The notes under the pieces are model-generated. The model was not told the DNA's origin. It did no database searches and saw only the letters and a list, made by a program, of their open reading frames with translations. Made by a program: the position numbers and the translations under genes. A stretch of 64,000 bases of DNA from contig NZ_CP036292.1 in assembly GCF_007751715.1 (NCBI RefSeq), positions 2,108,001 through 2,172,000 of the forward strand. Direction: 5' to 3'. Shown one piece after another: positions 54,174 to 62,625 of the stretch. Within the stretch, counting starts at the first letter, position 1. Every line of letters begins with the position of its first letter. The stretch comes from Rosistilla oblonga (lineage in GTDB: Bacteria; Planctomycetota; Planctomycetia; Pirellulales; Pirellulaceae).

Positions 54174-54688
54174 GGTTCGTCGCTTGTAGGTTGGCAGGAA
54201 AGAGCGGAGGTGCGCGTAGGAAATCGCTAGTTTAAGCTGTCGATTGCTGGCTGTCTTGCTTTTTGCCGCGGCTCCCAATCACGCTCGATCGGTGACGTTG
54301 AGCGGCGTCGGATTGTGAGGGGGGCGCGATCGAAAAGGTCCCGGATCGACGAATCGTGAACATTGCGATTGACTTTGCCTGCAGATGTCTGATACAGTGG
54401 GCTTTGAAATTGGTAGCGAACGCAAACTAGATGTTCGCCGATTTGCTTGAAACGACGCTGGCTTTGTCCCTTTACTTTCTTGCTGCGGCCCACACGTTTT
54501 GATTTGGCCCTTCGATTGAGTGATCGTGACAACGACCCCTTCTTCGACAGCTGACTCATACTCTTTTAGTTCAGCAAGCTCCCTATTTTGTCGGTCCTTC
54601 GGGGCCAACTGTAACTTGGCCTGCGCGTGATGCATGGCGTGCCGGTCGCGTATATCTACGTTTTCGTGCAACCTGGGAGAATTGCGAA
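54174..54688. other. Long divergent intergenic region upstream of cold-shock gene
   Basis: About 515 bases between the PVC cytochrome gene and the cold-shock gene. Minus-strand open frames here (such as 54279-54671) have no ribosome site and no family resemblance, so I leave them out. The part next to the cold-shock gene may form a structured leader, as cold-shock mRNAs often do, but I cannot fold it reliably by eye. Confidence 0.3.
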
Positions 54689-54886
54689 GTGTCGCAAGGA
54701 ACGATTAAGAAAATTACGGACAAGGGTTTTGGCTTCATCGATGGCGAGCGTGGAGATATCTTCTTCCACCACTCGGCTGTTGTCGAAGGCAGTTTTGAAA
54801 GCCTCCGTGAAGGGCAAAATGTTGAATACACCGAAGGCAGTGGTCCTAAGGGACCGCGTGCTGAGAATGTTCGCGCCAGCGAATAA
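54689..54886 (+). CDS. Cold-shock domain protein (CspA family)
   Basis: A 65-residue single-domain RNA chaperone. The two RNA-binding motifs are KGFGFIDG (RNP1) and DIFFHHSAVV (RNP2), with the usual GTIKKITD start and a VEYTEGSGPKGPRAENV ending. The start is GTG at 54689, with GGGAGA eight bases upstream. A strong intrinsic terminator begins 26 bases after the stop, so it is a single-gene transcript. Expression is probably controlled in its long leader. Confidence 0.95.
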   Translation: MSQGTIKKITDKGFGFIDGERGDIFFHHSAVVEGSFESLREGQNVEYTEGSGPKGPRAENVRASE

Positions 54887-54911
54887 TTCCGCTTCGCTCT
54901 AGATGAACAAC

Positions 54912-54951
54912 AAATCGTTCGGTCAAACTTGTTTGGCCGAGCGATTTTTTT
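54912..54951 (+). terminator. Intrinsic terminator of the cold-shock gene
   Basis: A near-perfect 16-base stem (AATCGTTCGGTCAAAC with GTTTGGCCGAGCGATT, two G-U pairs) with a two- to three-base loop is followed by seven T residues ending at 54951. This is the clearest rho-independent terminator in the window. Confidence 0.9.
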
Positions 54952-55132
54952 ATGCGCCAACGATAACTTCGCCGCGATCGCTAACGCATTCCGCCGGCGA
55001 CGGCAACATCCGCTTGCGACGATCCGCTCGACAGGACATTCTAAATGGAATGGTAGATACCGCCGCGTGGCCTGCTGAGTTTGCATTTGTCGAACTGTCA
55101 GCGATTCCACGCCTGGCGATCGATTATTCGAA

Positions 55133-56305
55133 ATGAAATGGAGCTGCGGCGTGACAAGCCAGTGGATGACAGGCTATTGCACCAACGTGCATGCCGGTAC
55201 CGATATCGCTCAGATTCGCAACAACCTCGATCAAGTCGCCGTCTCGGTCCGCGAGAAATTGGGGGCGTCGTCGATGGGAGTTGGGTTGTGGATCCCCGCT
55301 GAAGCGGCTTCTGAATTAGCAGCTCCCAACGCGTCGGCGGAGTTTGCCTCCTGGTTGGCCGATCGCCACCTGATCCCGTTCACGATCAATGGCTTCCCCT
55401 ACGGCAATTTCCATCAGCCCGTGGTCAAGCACCGTGTCTATCTTCCAACATGGTGGGAAGCGGCTCGCCGCGACTACACGCTTCAATTGGTGGAGATCTT
55501 GCACCAGATTCTCCCCGCCGGTCAAAGCGGTTCGATCAGTACCTTGCCATTGGGCTGGGGAGAACCGCATCCCAGCGGCGAGCAAATGCAACAAGCCGCC
55601 GCAAATCTGAAGCAGGTTGCCGAGCGATTGGCGCAGATCGAACAGGAATCGGGCCGCCGGATCGTGATCGCGCTCGAACCCGAACCGGGCTGCGCGATCG
55701 ATACCACCGACGACATGATCAAGTTCTTCGACGAATATCTTCCCGGCGCGAACCTGCGGCGGTACCTGACGGTCTGTCACGACATCTGCCACGCGGCGGT
55801 CATGTGCGAAGATCAATCGGTCGTGTTACGACGCTACGCCGACGCGGGGATCGGGATTGGCAAGGTGCAGGTTTCCAGTGCGATCGAAGTCCCCTGGCAC
55901 GCGATGCAGCCCGATGCCCAGCGAGCGGCGATCGATCAGTTGGCTGGGTTCGCCGAAGATCGCTACCTGCACCAAACGATGGTTGTTTCGAAAACTGGCC
56001 AACAGCGGCTGGTGGAGGATCTGCCGGAACTGCTCGCATCGAGTGATCCAACGCAAGACCGCAGCTGGCGGATCCATTTCCATGTGCCGATCTACTTGGA
56101 TCGGTTTGGCCAATTAAACGCGACTCAGCCGGCGGTGGTCGAGTGCATCGGAGCTCTTTCGGCAACCGAGGGGCTCGATTTTTCTGGGCACATGGAAGCG
56201 GAAACCTACGCATGGGGCGTTCTCCCCAGCGAACTGAAGGTGGATAATCTGGCCGACGGCATTGCCGAAGAAATGCGTTGGCTTCAATTACAAATCGGGA
56301 GATAA
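55133..56305 (+). CDS. eboE: EboE-like metabolite traffic protein (xylose-isomerase-like TIM barrel)
   Basis: A 390-residue protein matching EboE, one of the six proteins of the ebo cluster, which is linked to export or trafficking of a precursor metabolite to the periplasm (first seen with eustigmatophyte/cyanobacterial and pseudomonad secondary metabolites). The recognisable family stretches are [20 protein letters not shown] with [23 protein letters not shown] and [10 protein letters not shown]. Putative metal ligands (His, Glu, Asp) follow the AP endonuclease-2/xylose isomerase TIM-barrel pattern. None of eboA-D or eboF is next to it here. It begins an operon with pdxJ (7-base gap) and queG (5-base gap). 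The start at 55133 was preferred; a Met at 55166 is possible. Confidence 0.82.
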   Translation: MKWSCGVTSQWMTGYCTNVHAGTDIAQIRNNLDQVAVSVREKLGASSMGVGLWIPAEAASELAAPNASAEFASWLADRHLIPFTINGFPYGNFHQPVVKHRVYLPTWWEAARRDYTLQLVEILHQILPAGQSGSISTLPLGWGEPHPSGEQMQQAAANLKQVAERLAQIEQESGRRIVIALEPEPGCAIDTTDDMIKFFDEYLPGANLRRYLTVCHDICHAAVMCEDQSVVLRRYADAGIGIGKVQVSSAIEVPWHAMQPDAQRAAIDQLAGFAEDRYLHQTMVVSKTGQQRLVEDLPELLASSDPTQDRSWRIHFHVPIYLDRFGQLNATQPAVVECIGALSATEGLDFSGHMEAETYAWGVLPSELKVDNLADGIAEEMRWLQLQIGR

Positions 56306-56312
56306 AAGGGTC

Positions 56313-57047
56313 GTGGTAGAACTAGGCGTAAACATCGATCACGTGGCAACCGTACGGCAGGCTCGCAGGACCTACGAACCCGATCCGGTCGCAGCTGCCT
56401 ATCTCGCCGAGCTGGGCGGTGCCGATGGAATCACGTTTCACTTGCGTGAAGACCGCCGGCATATTCAGGATCGCGATGTTCGGATCTTGAAGGAAACGAT
56501 CTCGGTTCACGTCAACATGGAGTTTGGTTGCGTTCGCGAGATCGTCGACATCGCTTGCGACGTGAAGCCCGATTGGGCGCTGTTGGTTCCCGAGAGTCGC
56601 GAAGAGGTGACGACCGAAGGTGGTCTGAATGTTGCCGAAGATTCGTCGCGAGCCGCCGATGCGATCAAGCAGCTGCACGATGCAGGGATCGCCGTCAGCC
56701 TGTTTTTGGATCCCGACCTGCGACAGATCGAAAGCGCTGCCGCGTTGGGCGTCGGCGCCGTCGAACTGCACACCGGCCCCTACGCCCTGGCCAAGGGAGA
56801 GGCGGTGGAACGTGAACTGCAGCGTCTGAAAACTTGTGGCCAGGCGGTGTTGGACGCCGGGATGCGGCTGCACGCCGGCCACGGTCTGACTTATAAAAAC
56901 GTTCACCCCGTCGCTGCGATCCCGCACATTCGCGAACTGAATATCGGGCATTCGATCATCGCGCGAGCCGTGATGGTTGGAATCCAAAAAGCTGTCGCCG
57001 ACATGAAGCACGAGATCGAAGTCGCCACGCGAGCCAAATCGGTTTAA
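56313..57047 (+). CDS. pdxJ: Pyridoxine 5'-phosphate synthase PdxJ
   Basis: A 244-residue TIM-barrel enzyme that condenses 3-amino-2-oxopropyl phosphate (1-amino-acetone-3-phosphate) with deoxyxylulose 5-phosphate to make pyridoxine 5'-phosphate. The family motifs are all present: [15 protein letters not shown] at the start, [48 protein letters not shown] and HAGHGLTY near the end, including the catalytic Glu and His residues. The start is GTG at 56313, seven bases after the eboE stop and preceded by AAAAGGG; a longer frame back to 56262 lies inside eboE. Length is normal. Confidence 0.96.
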   Translation: MVELGVNIDHVATVRQARRTYEPDPVAAAYLAELGGADGITFHLREDRRHIQDRDVRILKETISVHVNMEFGCVREIVDIACDVKPDWALLVPESREEVTTEGGLNVAEDSSRAADAIKQLHDAGIAVSLFLDPDLRQIESAAALGVGAVELHTGPYALAKGEAVERELQRLKTCGQAVLDAGMRLHAGHGLTYKNVHPVAAIPHIRELNIGHSIIARAVMVGIQKAVADMKHEIEVATRAKSV

Positions 57048-57052
57048 AACGC

Positions 57053-58204
57053 GTGAGCTCGAATTCCGAAGCACCTGCCGATTTCACCCAGCTGCTTAAA
57101 TCGCAAGCGAATCAGCTGGGCTTTCATCTCTCGGGCGCTTGCCCGGCGGTGGAACCCAGCGGTTATCATCGGCTGCTGGATTGGATCGATTCGGGCAAGG
57201 CGGGCGAGATGGACTATCTCGACGCCCGCCGCGATGCCTATCGCGATCCGCAGCATGTGATGCCGGGCGTGCAGAGTCTGCTGGTATTGGGCTTGCCCTA
57301 CCGGACCGCTCAGCCAGAGGAGGTCGGTCCGATGCAGGGCCGCTTCGCTCGCTACGCTTGGGGATCGATCGATTACCACGATCTTGTGCATCGCAAACTG
57401 AAGCAGTTGAAACGCTGGGTGCTGCAGGAACGCCCTGGCGCCACGGTTCGCGGCGTCGTCGATACCGCGCCGCTGCTGGAGCGTGAGTTTGCTCAGCTGG
57501 CCGGCATCGGCTGGACCGGCAAAAACACGCTGCTGATCAACAAGTGGCAGGGGAGCTATTTTTTTCTGGCGGCGTTGCTAGTCGACTTTCCATTGACGTA
57601 CGACGCACCGCACGAATCCGATCACTGCGGCAAGTGCCGGGCCTGCTTGGACGCTTGCCCGACGGCGGCCTTTCCCGAACCGGGCGTCCTCGACGCGACG
57701 CGTTGCATCAGCTATCTGACGATCGAACATCGCTCGGCGATCCCGCAAGAACTCCGCCGACCGATCGGGAATTGGGTTTTTGGGTGCGATGTCTGCCAAG
57801 ACGTCTGCCCTTGGAATCGCCGTGGCAGCGAAGCTCAAGAAGCTGAATTTCAGCCGCTTGCGACGCAGAACCCCGCCGAACTGATCTTGCTGTTTTCGCT
57901 GACCGACGACGAATTCCGCAGCCGTTATCGCAAGACGCCGCTGTGGCGAACACGTCGCCGAGGTCTGCTGCGGAACGCTGCGATCGTGCTCGGCAATGCC
58001 GGCGATCCGGCGGCGATCGATGCCCTGAATCAAGGGCTTCAAGATTCGGAGCCGTTGGTTCGAGGAGCGAGCGCTTGGGCGTTGGGCCAGATCGGAACCT
58101 CCGCCGCCGTCGATCGGCTGCGCGAGCGTTGCGATCGAGAGACCGACGCGATGGTCCAGCAAGAGATTGCCGAAGCGCTCCGTAGGGCTCAGCCCGCGGC
58201 TTAG
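57053..58204 (+). CDS. queG: Epoxyqueuosine reductase QueG
   Basis: A 383-residue cobalamin- and iron-sulfur-dependent enzyme that makes the last step of queuosine synthesis in tRNA. The N-terminal domain has LGLPYRTA, RYAWGSIDYHDLVH and the catalytic Asp region GVVDTAPLLER, followed by IGWTGKNTLLI. Two 4Fe-4S clusters are bound by the motifs CGKCRACLDACPTAAF and CISYLTIEH...CDVCQDVCPWN. The C-terminal 110 residues contain HEAT-like repeats (LVRGASAWALGQIG), as in the B. subtilis-type QueG. The start is GTG at 57053, five bases after the pdxJ stop, and the neighbouring ORFs make longer forms unlikely. Confidence 0.95.
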   Translation: MSSNSEAPADFTQLLKSQANQLGFHLSGACPAVEPSGYHRLLDWIDSGKAGEMDYLDARRDAYRDPQHVMPGVQSLLVLGLPYRTAQPEEVGPMQGRFARYAWGSIDYHDLVHRKLKQLKRWVLQERPGATVRGVVDTAPLLEREFAQLAGIGWTGKNTLLINKWQGSYFFLAALLVDFPLTYDAPHESDHCGKCRACLDACPTAAFPEPGVLDATRCISYLTIEHRSAIPQELRRPIGNWVFGCDVCQDVCPWNRRGSEAQEAEFQPLATQNPAELILLFSLTDDEFRSRYRKTPLWRTRRRGLLRNAAIVLGNAGDPAAIDALNQGLQDSEPLVRGASAWALGQIGTSAAVDRLRERCDRETDAMVQQEIAEALRRAQPAA

Positions 58205-58271
58205 CTGACTGAATCATTGAGTGAACGATCGGACGGACGCCTGTGCGTTGCCGGCGCAACCAGATGTTGTG

Positions 58272-58931
58272 TTATCCGTCGCTGGGAAGCTTGGCTCGGA
58301 CCAGAGATTCCAATTTGTCGACGACTTGTGCTTCGTCCATTCCATCGGTGCTAACCGTGATCGCATCGTCAGCCGCTACCAATCGGCCGACATCGCGGTT
58401 TTGATCCTGAGCGTCGCGGAGATTTTGTTCAGCCAGCAATTGCTCGACAGCGATCTCTTGGCCGTTTGCCAATAATTGACGCTGGCGTCGCCGCGCTCGC
58501 TCCTCGGGCGACGCTGTCAAGAAGATCTTGCAAGTCGCATCGGGAAAGACTTCGGTCCCTTGGTCGCGACCCTCGGTGACGTAGTCGTTGCTGACGACCA
58601 GCGACCGCTGTTTGTGGTTGAGGATCTGGCGGACGCTGGCGATGTCGGCGACATAACGAATGTTGCGAGTCACCTCGGGAGTGCGAATCGACACGCTGAC
58701 GTCGCACCCGTCGGCCCAAACCCGATCGTTTTCCAGGCGGATCTCAAGCGCGGCGGCCAGAGTTTCGACCGCGGCCGAATCGCCTAGATCCACTCCCTTC
58801 TGCATCGCGACGTGAGTGACGGTGCGGTACATCGCGCCGGTATCGAGAAAGTGGAATCCGAGTCGCGACGCGAGCTTCCTCGCGACGCTGCTTTTTCCCG
58901 CTCCCGCAGGGCCGTCAATCGTTATTACCAT
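58272..58931 (-). CDS. cmk: Cytidylate kinase
   Basis: A 219-residue nucleoside monophosphate kinase that phosphorylates CMP and dCMP. The P-loop is IDGPAGAGKSS at 5-15, followed by the CMP-specific DTGAMYR and RNIRYVADIASVRQIL; the RDQGTEVFPDATCKIFLTAS segment contains the RD-G-T-VFP motif of the family. The lid and C-terminal helix (EERARRRQRQLL; RLVAADDAITVSTDGM) are as expected. Length matches E. coli Cmk (227). The start at 58931 is the only reasonable one. It converges on queG. Confidence 0.95.
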   Translation of the reverse strand: MVITIDGPAGAGKSSVARKLASRLGFHFLDTGAMYRTVTHVAMQKGVDLGDSAAVETLAAALEIRLENDRVWADGCDVSVSIRTPEVTRNIRYVADIASVRQILNHKQRSLVVSNDYVTEGRDQGTEVFPDATCKIFLTASPEERARRRQRQLLANGQEIAVEQLLAEQNLRDAQDQNRDVGRLVAADDAITVSTDGMDEAQVVDKLESLVRAKLPSDG

Positions 58932-58970
58932 AGATCCGAATATGTTTCTTGGGGCGCGATGTCGAAGCGT

Positions 58971-61274
58971 TTACCGAAGCATCGATTCGATTCGACGCAA
59001 CGCTTGATCGAGTTCTTGTTGTTGGGCTGCGTCGAGTTCTTGCGACGATCCAAACCGCTGTTCGTAGAGCCGCGTGACGATCCGATGCAAATCGGCAGCT
59101 TGCTGATCATCGCAACTTAGTTCGGTTTGAGCAACGCGGGCAAATTCACGCGGCGTTTGGAAACGCTTGCGATACAGCCCCATTCTCGATAACAGGAAAC
59201 ACATCTGGTCGAAAAAGGCGACTCCCGAAAGCCCAGCCGTTTCGTTGTTGGTTCTGCGAAGCGAGAACAGGTTCGACGCGCGATAGCTGTTTCGCCAAAC
59301 CAAGACAGCTCCCAGGCAGACAAACACGCTGACGACGGTCACTCGCCACGAGAAGATCTCGTGGATCGCGACGGCTCCTTCTCCCAGTTCGCCCGCCTTC
59401 AACCGCTGCACCCACTGATCGATCTGTTCGAAGTAGGCGCTGTATGCGGAGATTTCGCCAACGCCCTGCCCCAGATCCTGCAGCGTTCCCTGTTGGCGTT
59501 GATTGCTCATATCGAGGACGTAGTCGTCCCACAAGATCTGGGCAAAATCCATCATGTGCGACATCCTGCCCGATCCTTGTTCCTCCCCGAGCGCGGGCGT
59601 TGGGTCGAGACGCATCCAGACGCCGCCGCCCGGTGCCTGCCCGTACAAGTCGACCCCCGCCGGCAATTGATCCCGGTCGATATAAGCTTCCACCCAGGCG
59701 TGGGCGTGCAGTTGCCGCACGATGTAATACTCGCCAAAACTGTTGAATTCGTCGGTCTTGTAGCCGACGACCAAGCGAGCGGGGATCCCTTGGCTGCGTA
59801 GCATCAGCGTCAACGCACCGGCGTAATATTGGCAGTGGCCACTCTTTTTTGTCGAGATGAAATAGTCCATCGGGTCGACGTTTCGAGGCCGCTGGTCGCT
59901 GAGGTCCAACGAATACGTGAACTCCGGATTTTGCCCGAGGTAGGTTTCCAGACCCGCTGCGATTTCGGTGATCCCTTTCGAATTGGCTCGCAAGTCGTCG
60001 GCGACGCGATCGGCGGCGTCGATCAAATTCGGCAGCCGTTTGCGATCGATCTGCAACAGCATCTGTCGCTCCCAAGCACCGATCGTGCTGGAGTAGTGTC
60101 GTTCGCTGGTCAAGTCGACGTACCGCAGCCACTGCGTCTGCTGGCCGCGAGAAAACGCATGCGTGAGAAAGGAGTACTCCATTCGCTGGTGCCGCGCTTC
60201 GTTGCCGCTGCGTTTCAGCAGCCAATGCCGAGGCCAGTGCCGAATCGAATCAAACGGCTCGGTTTCAAAGTAGGGTGGGATCGAAAAGATCGCCATCGTG
60301 TTGGAGGGTTCGATCCGCAGCGTGGCTTCGACGCGATCGAATTTCTCCCGCCGCTCCGCCTCCTCTTCGACGTATTCGCGCGGCAGACGATGGTTGCCGA
60401 CAAAGTCGCGACGCCGCACGGTCTCCCATTCGCCAAGGTCGTTGACCGGATCCCAGTGATAACCGTCCAGCACTTGGCCGCGCAGATAAGCCGGCTCGCG
60501 GAGCGTGTAGGCACGCCCCGACTCTTTGTTCCGCAATTCCAGCCGCATCACTTTTTGTGGGTTCTGCAGCAACCTGCCCATCTGTTCAAATCGTACGCTC
60601 TCACTGTACCCGGTTGTCCCTTGGCCAAACGCCGTCGACTGCAGCCCGTTGCCGCTGGAACGAGGCAATGCATAGAAGAACGTCGCTGCAAAAAACAGCA
60701 CCGCAGGCCCTAGCACAAACAAGCCGACTCGCGACAACTTGACGTTGCGAACATCAAACGAAAACGGTTCGGGTTCGATCTGCCCGCTGCGACTGGCAGT
60801 GCTGGTCATCGTCTGGCAAACATACGACTGCAGTTGAACCATCGTGCTGAGTCCGACGATCGAAAATGGGATCAACAGCATTCCAAAGTAGAGCGCGTCG
60901 TTGAGGACGGCGGCGACAATCAGTTCCAGCAGCGCAAACACGCTCAGCTGCTCAAACACGCGGCGGCTCTTCTTCTGCAAGTGCAGCACCGCCTGGACCA
61001 GCACCAACAATCGAGCCACCGCCGCGATCTGCCGCTCATCGACGCCGCTCCAGAACCCGCCGACGCAATAGATGCTGGCGATGCCCATCAGGATGTACGC
61101 GATCGACGGAGGCAGGTAGACGATCTGCAACCAGTCGACGAAGACCAGCGAGAACAGCCCCGCGGCCAACGCGATCGTCGCCAAGCTCTCGGTCCCCGAG
61201 ACGCCGCCCAGCAGGCAGCCACCGAGGATTGTCAGAGCGACAAAATGAATCTTCAACAAAGCTTCAGTCTTCAT
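58971..61274 (-). CDS. Transglutaminase-like membrane protein (TgpA/DUF3488 type)
   Basis: A 767-residue membrane protein. About six hydrophobic segments occupy the first ~210 residues. A soluble domain follows, with a papain-like transglutaminase core: Cys in KSGHCQYYAGALTLMLRSQG, His in QLHAHAWVEAYI and an Asp in WMRLDPTPA. One more membrane helix (VTVVSVFVCLGAVLVW) precedes a cytosolic C-terminal helix rich in Gln and Leu. The start at 61274 overlaps the DUF58 stop by 11 bases, so both are translated together; an ATG at 61310 would overlap by 47 bases. DUF58/transglutaminase pairs usually follow a MoxR ATPase, which is not visible here. Confidence 0.85.
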   Translation of the reverse strand: MKTEALLKIHFVALTILGGCLLGGVSGTESLATIALAAGLFSLVFVDWLQIVYLPPSIAYILMGIASIYCVGGFWSGVDERQIAAVARLLVLVQAVLHLQKKSRRVFEQLSVFALLELIVAAVLNDALYFGMLLIPFSIVGLSTMVQLQSYVCQTMTSTASRSGQIEPEPFSFDVRNVKLSRVGLFVLGPAVLFFAATFFYALPRSSGNGLQSTAFGQGTTGYSESVRFEQMGRLLQNPQKVMRLELRNKESGRAYTLREPAYLRGQVLDGYHWDPVNDLGEWETVRRRDFVGNHRLPREYVEEEAERREKFDRVEATLRIEPSNTMAIFSIPPYFETEPFDSIRHWPRHWLLKRSGNEARHQRMEYSFLTHAFSRGQQTQWLRYVDLTSERHYSSTIGAWERQMLLQIDRKRLPNLIDAADRVADDLRANSKGITEIAAGLETYLGQNPEFTYSLDLSDQRPRNVDPMDYFISTKKSGHCQYYAGALTLMLRSQGIPARLVVGYKTDEFNSFGEYYIVRQLHAHAWVEAYIDRDQLPAGVDLYGQAPGGGVWMRLDPTPALGEEQGSGRMSHMMDFAQILWDDYVLDMSNQRQQGTLQDLGQGVGEISAYSAYFEQIDQWVQRLKAGELGEGAVAIHEIFSWRVTVVSVFVCLGAVLVWRNSYRASNLFSLRRTNNETAGLSGVAFFDQMCFLLSRMGLYRKRFQTPREFARVAQTELSCDDQQAADLHRIVTRLYEQRFGSSQELDAAQQQELDQALRRIESMLR

Positions 61275-62454
61275 GTGCGGTCTCCATAAAGATCTGTTGC
61301 GACGATTCATCGGCCAAGTTCAACCAGCGTAGATCCAATCGCCCCGCGACCGTCGCCGCGGAATCCTGGGAGTCCAGCACCTGGTGGTTCATCGGCCGCG
61401 TGCTGGCAACAACCAGGGGCCAATTCGTGTCCGATACACCGACTAATTCGCGCAGCTTGTCGTGCAGCAGCGGTCCCGGGCGACGCGATGCCATCGCCAA
61501 ACTGCTCATCACCCGCCGCCGGAATTCGAGCCCGCGGCAGTTTCGATTCGAGATCACCAGCCCGTCGGTGATCGCAAACGCAACTTGAGTCTCCGGATTG
61601 CGAAGCACCTCGTTCATCAGCGTGGCGGCAAACCCAACCAACCGCTCCAGGCTCTCGTCCGACGGAACCTCCTGGTACAGATCGACCAGCAACGCGATCT
61701 GTTGCCGCTGCTGTTGCTCGAACTGCCGGACTGCCAGTTCACCGATCCGGGCCGTGGTTCGCCAGTGGATCCAACGTCGGCTGTCGCCATTTTGCCAATC
61801 GCGGAGCCCGTAGAAATCGCCTTCGTTGACCCCGGCGCGGCGACGCGATGCGACCAATCCGGTTTGGTCCGACAGCATCCAACCTCGCCAACCTTTTCTC
61901 AGTCGGCCCAATCTCGGATAGACGACAAACTCTTCGCGGCGATCGATCAGCCGCGACGCGCGAGTCAGGCCAAAGGGGAACTCGGTGCTAAACCGCAACG
62001 GCCCCAAAAGGTACCGGCCGCGTTGGGCGATGCGACACTGGAAGGCCGCGGTTTGTTCGTCCTGGCTGCCGATATAGGCCAGCGCCGCCCGGCCGCTAGC
62101 GGTTTCGCGGCGTTGCGATTCGCTGTGGATCCGTTCGTCCAGCTGCAGGAACCAAGCGGGCAGCATTTTTCGCAGATTGCGAATTCTATAGCGGATCGAA
62201 AACAGATCGCCCGCAAAAACCTCGACCGGTAATTGCCGCGCGATCGTCAGGCCGTGCAGAGTACCACGCGAGAACCGCCACTGCATGACCAGTGTGCCGA
62301 TCAGCAGTCCCGCCAGGATCGCCAGCAGGTTCAGGTCGCGAACGACAGCGCCGACGATCGTGAACAACGCAACAAAGCCAAAGTGGTAGCCGCTGCGCGT
62401 TAGTCGCACTTTGATGCGGTGCAGTTTGTCTGCTGGCGTTGCGCTCAAACCCAA
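61264..62454 (-). CDS. DUF58 domain protein
   Basis: A 396-residue protein with two membrane helices near the N-terminus (about 22-60) and the DUF58 domain after that. The signature stretch EGDFYGLRDWQNGDSRRWIHWRTTARIGELAVRQFE-like (around residues 210-245) is the family hallmark, followed by a von Willebrand A-like region (IALLVDLYQEVPSDESLE). Genes of this type lie in MoxR-DUF58-transglutaminase clusters, which are thought to help fold or process periplasmic proteins. The start is TTG at 62454; alternative codons inside the N-terminal helix cannot be excluded. It overlaps the transglutaminase gene by 11 bases. Confidence 0.85.
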   Translation of the reverse strand: MGLSATPADKLHRIKVRLTRSGYHFGFVALFTIVGAVVRDLNLLAILAGLLIGTLVMQWRFSRGTLHGLTIARQLPVEVFAGDLFSIRYRIRNLRKMLPAWFLQLDERIHSESQRRETASGRAALAYIGSQDEQTAAFQCRIAQRGRYLLGPLRFSTEFPFGLTRASRLIDRREEFVVYPRLGRLRKGWRGWMLSDQTGLVASRRRAGVNEGDFYGLRDWQNGDSRRWIHWRTTARIGELAVRQFEQQQRQQIALLVDLYQEVPSDESLERLVGFAATLMNEVLRNPETQVAFAITDGLVISNRNCRGLEFRRRVMSSLAMASRRPGPLLHDKLRELVGVSDTNWPLVVASTRPMNHQVLDSQDSAATVAGRLDLRWLNLADESSQQIFMETAHED

Positions 62455-62625
62455 CCCCTAACACCTTCGTCGCGAAGCGATGCAGCCGATCGGAGCGTCC
62501 CCCAGCGGAACGCTTCGACACAATCGGGCCTTATGCGTCAATTATCTTCACTGCCCTTATCGACGGCAACACCGCGCGGACGATTCTCGATCGAACCGGT
62601 GGCGAAATCATCCGCTGCTGGGCGA

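Noticed and set aside
54227-54671. Two minus-strand open frames of 110 and 130 residues upstream of the cold-shock gene
   Set aside because: They overlap each other in different frames, lack ribosome sites and resemble no family I know; composition does not decide for either.
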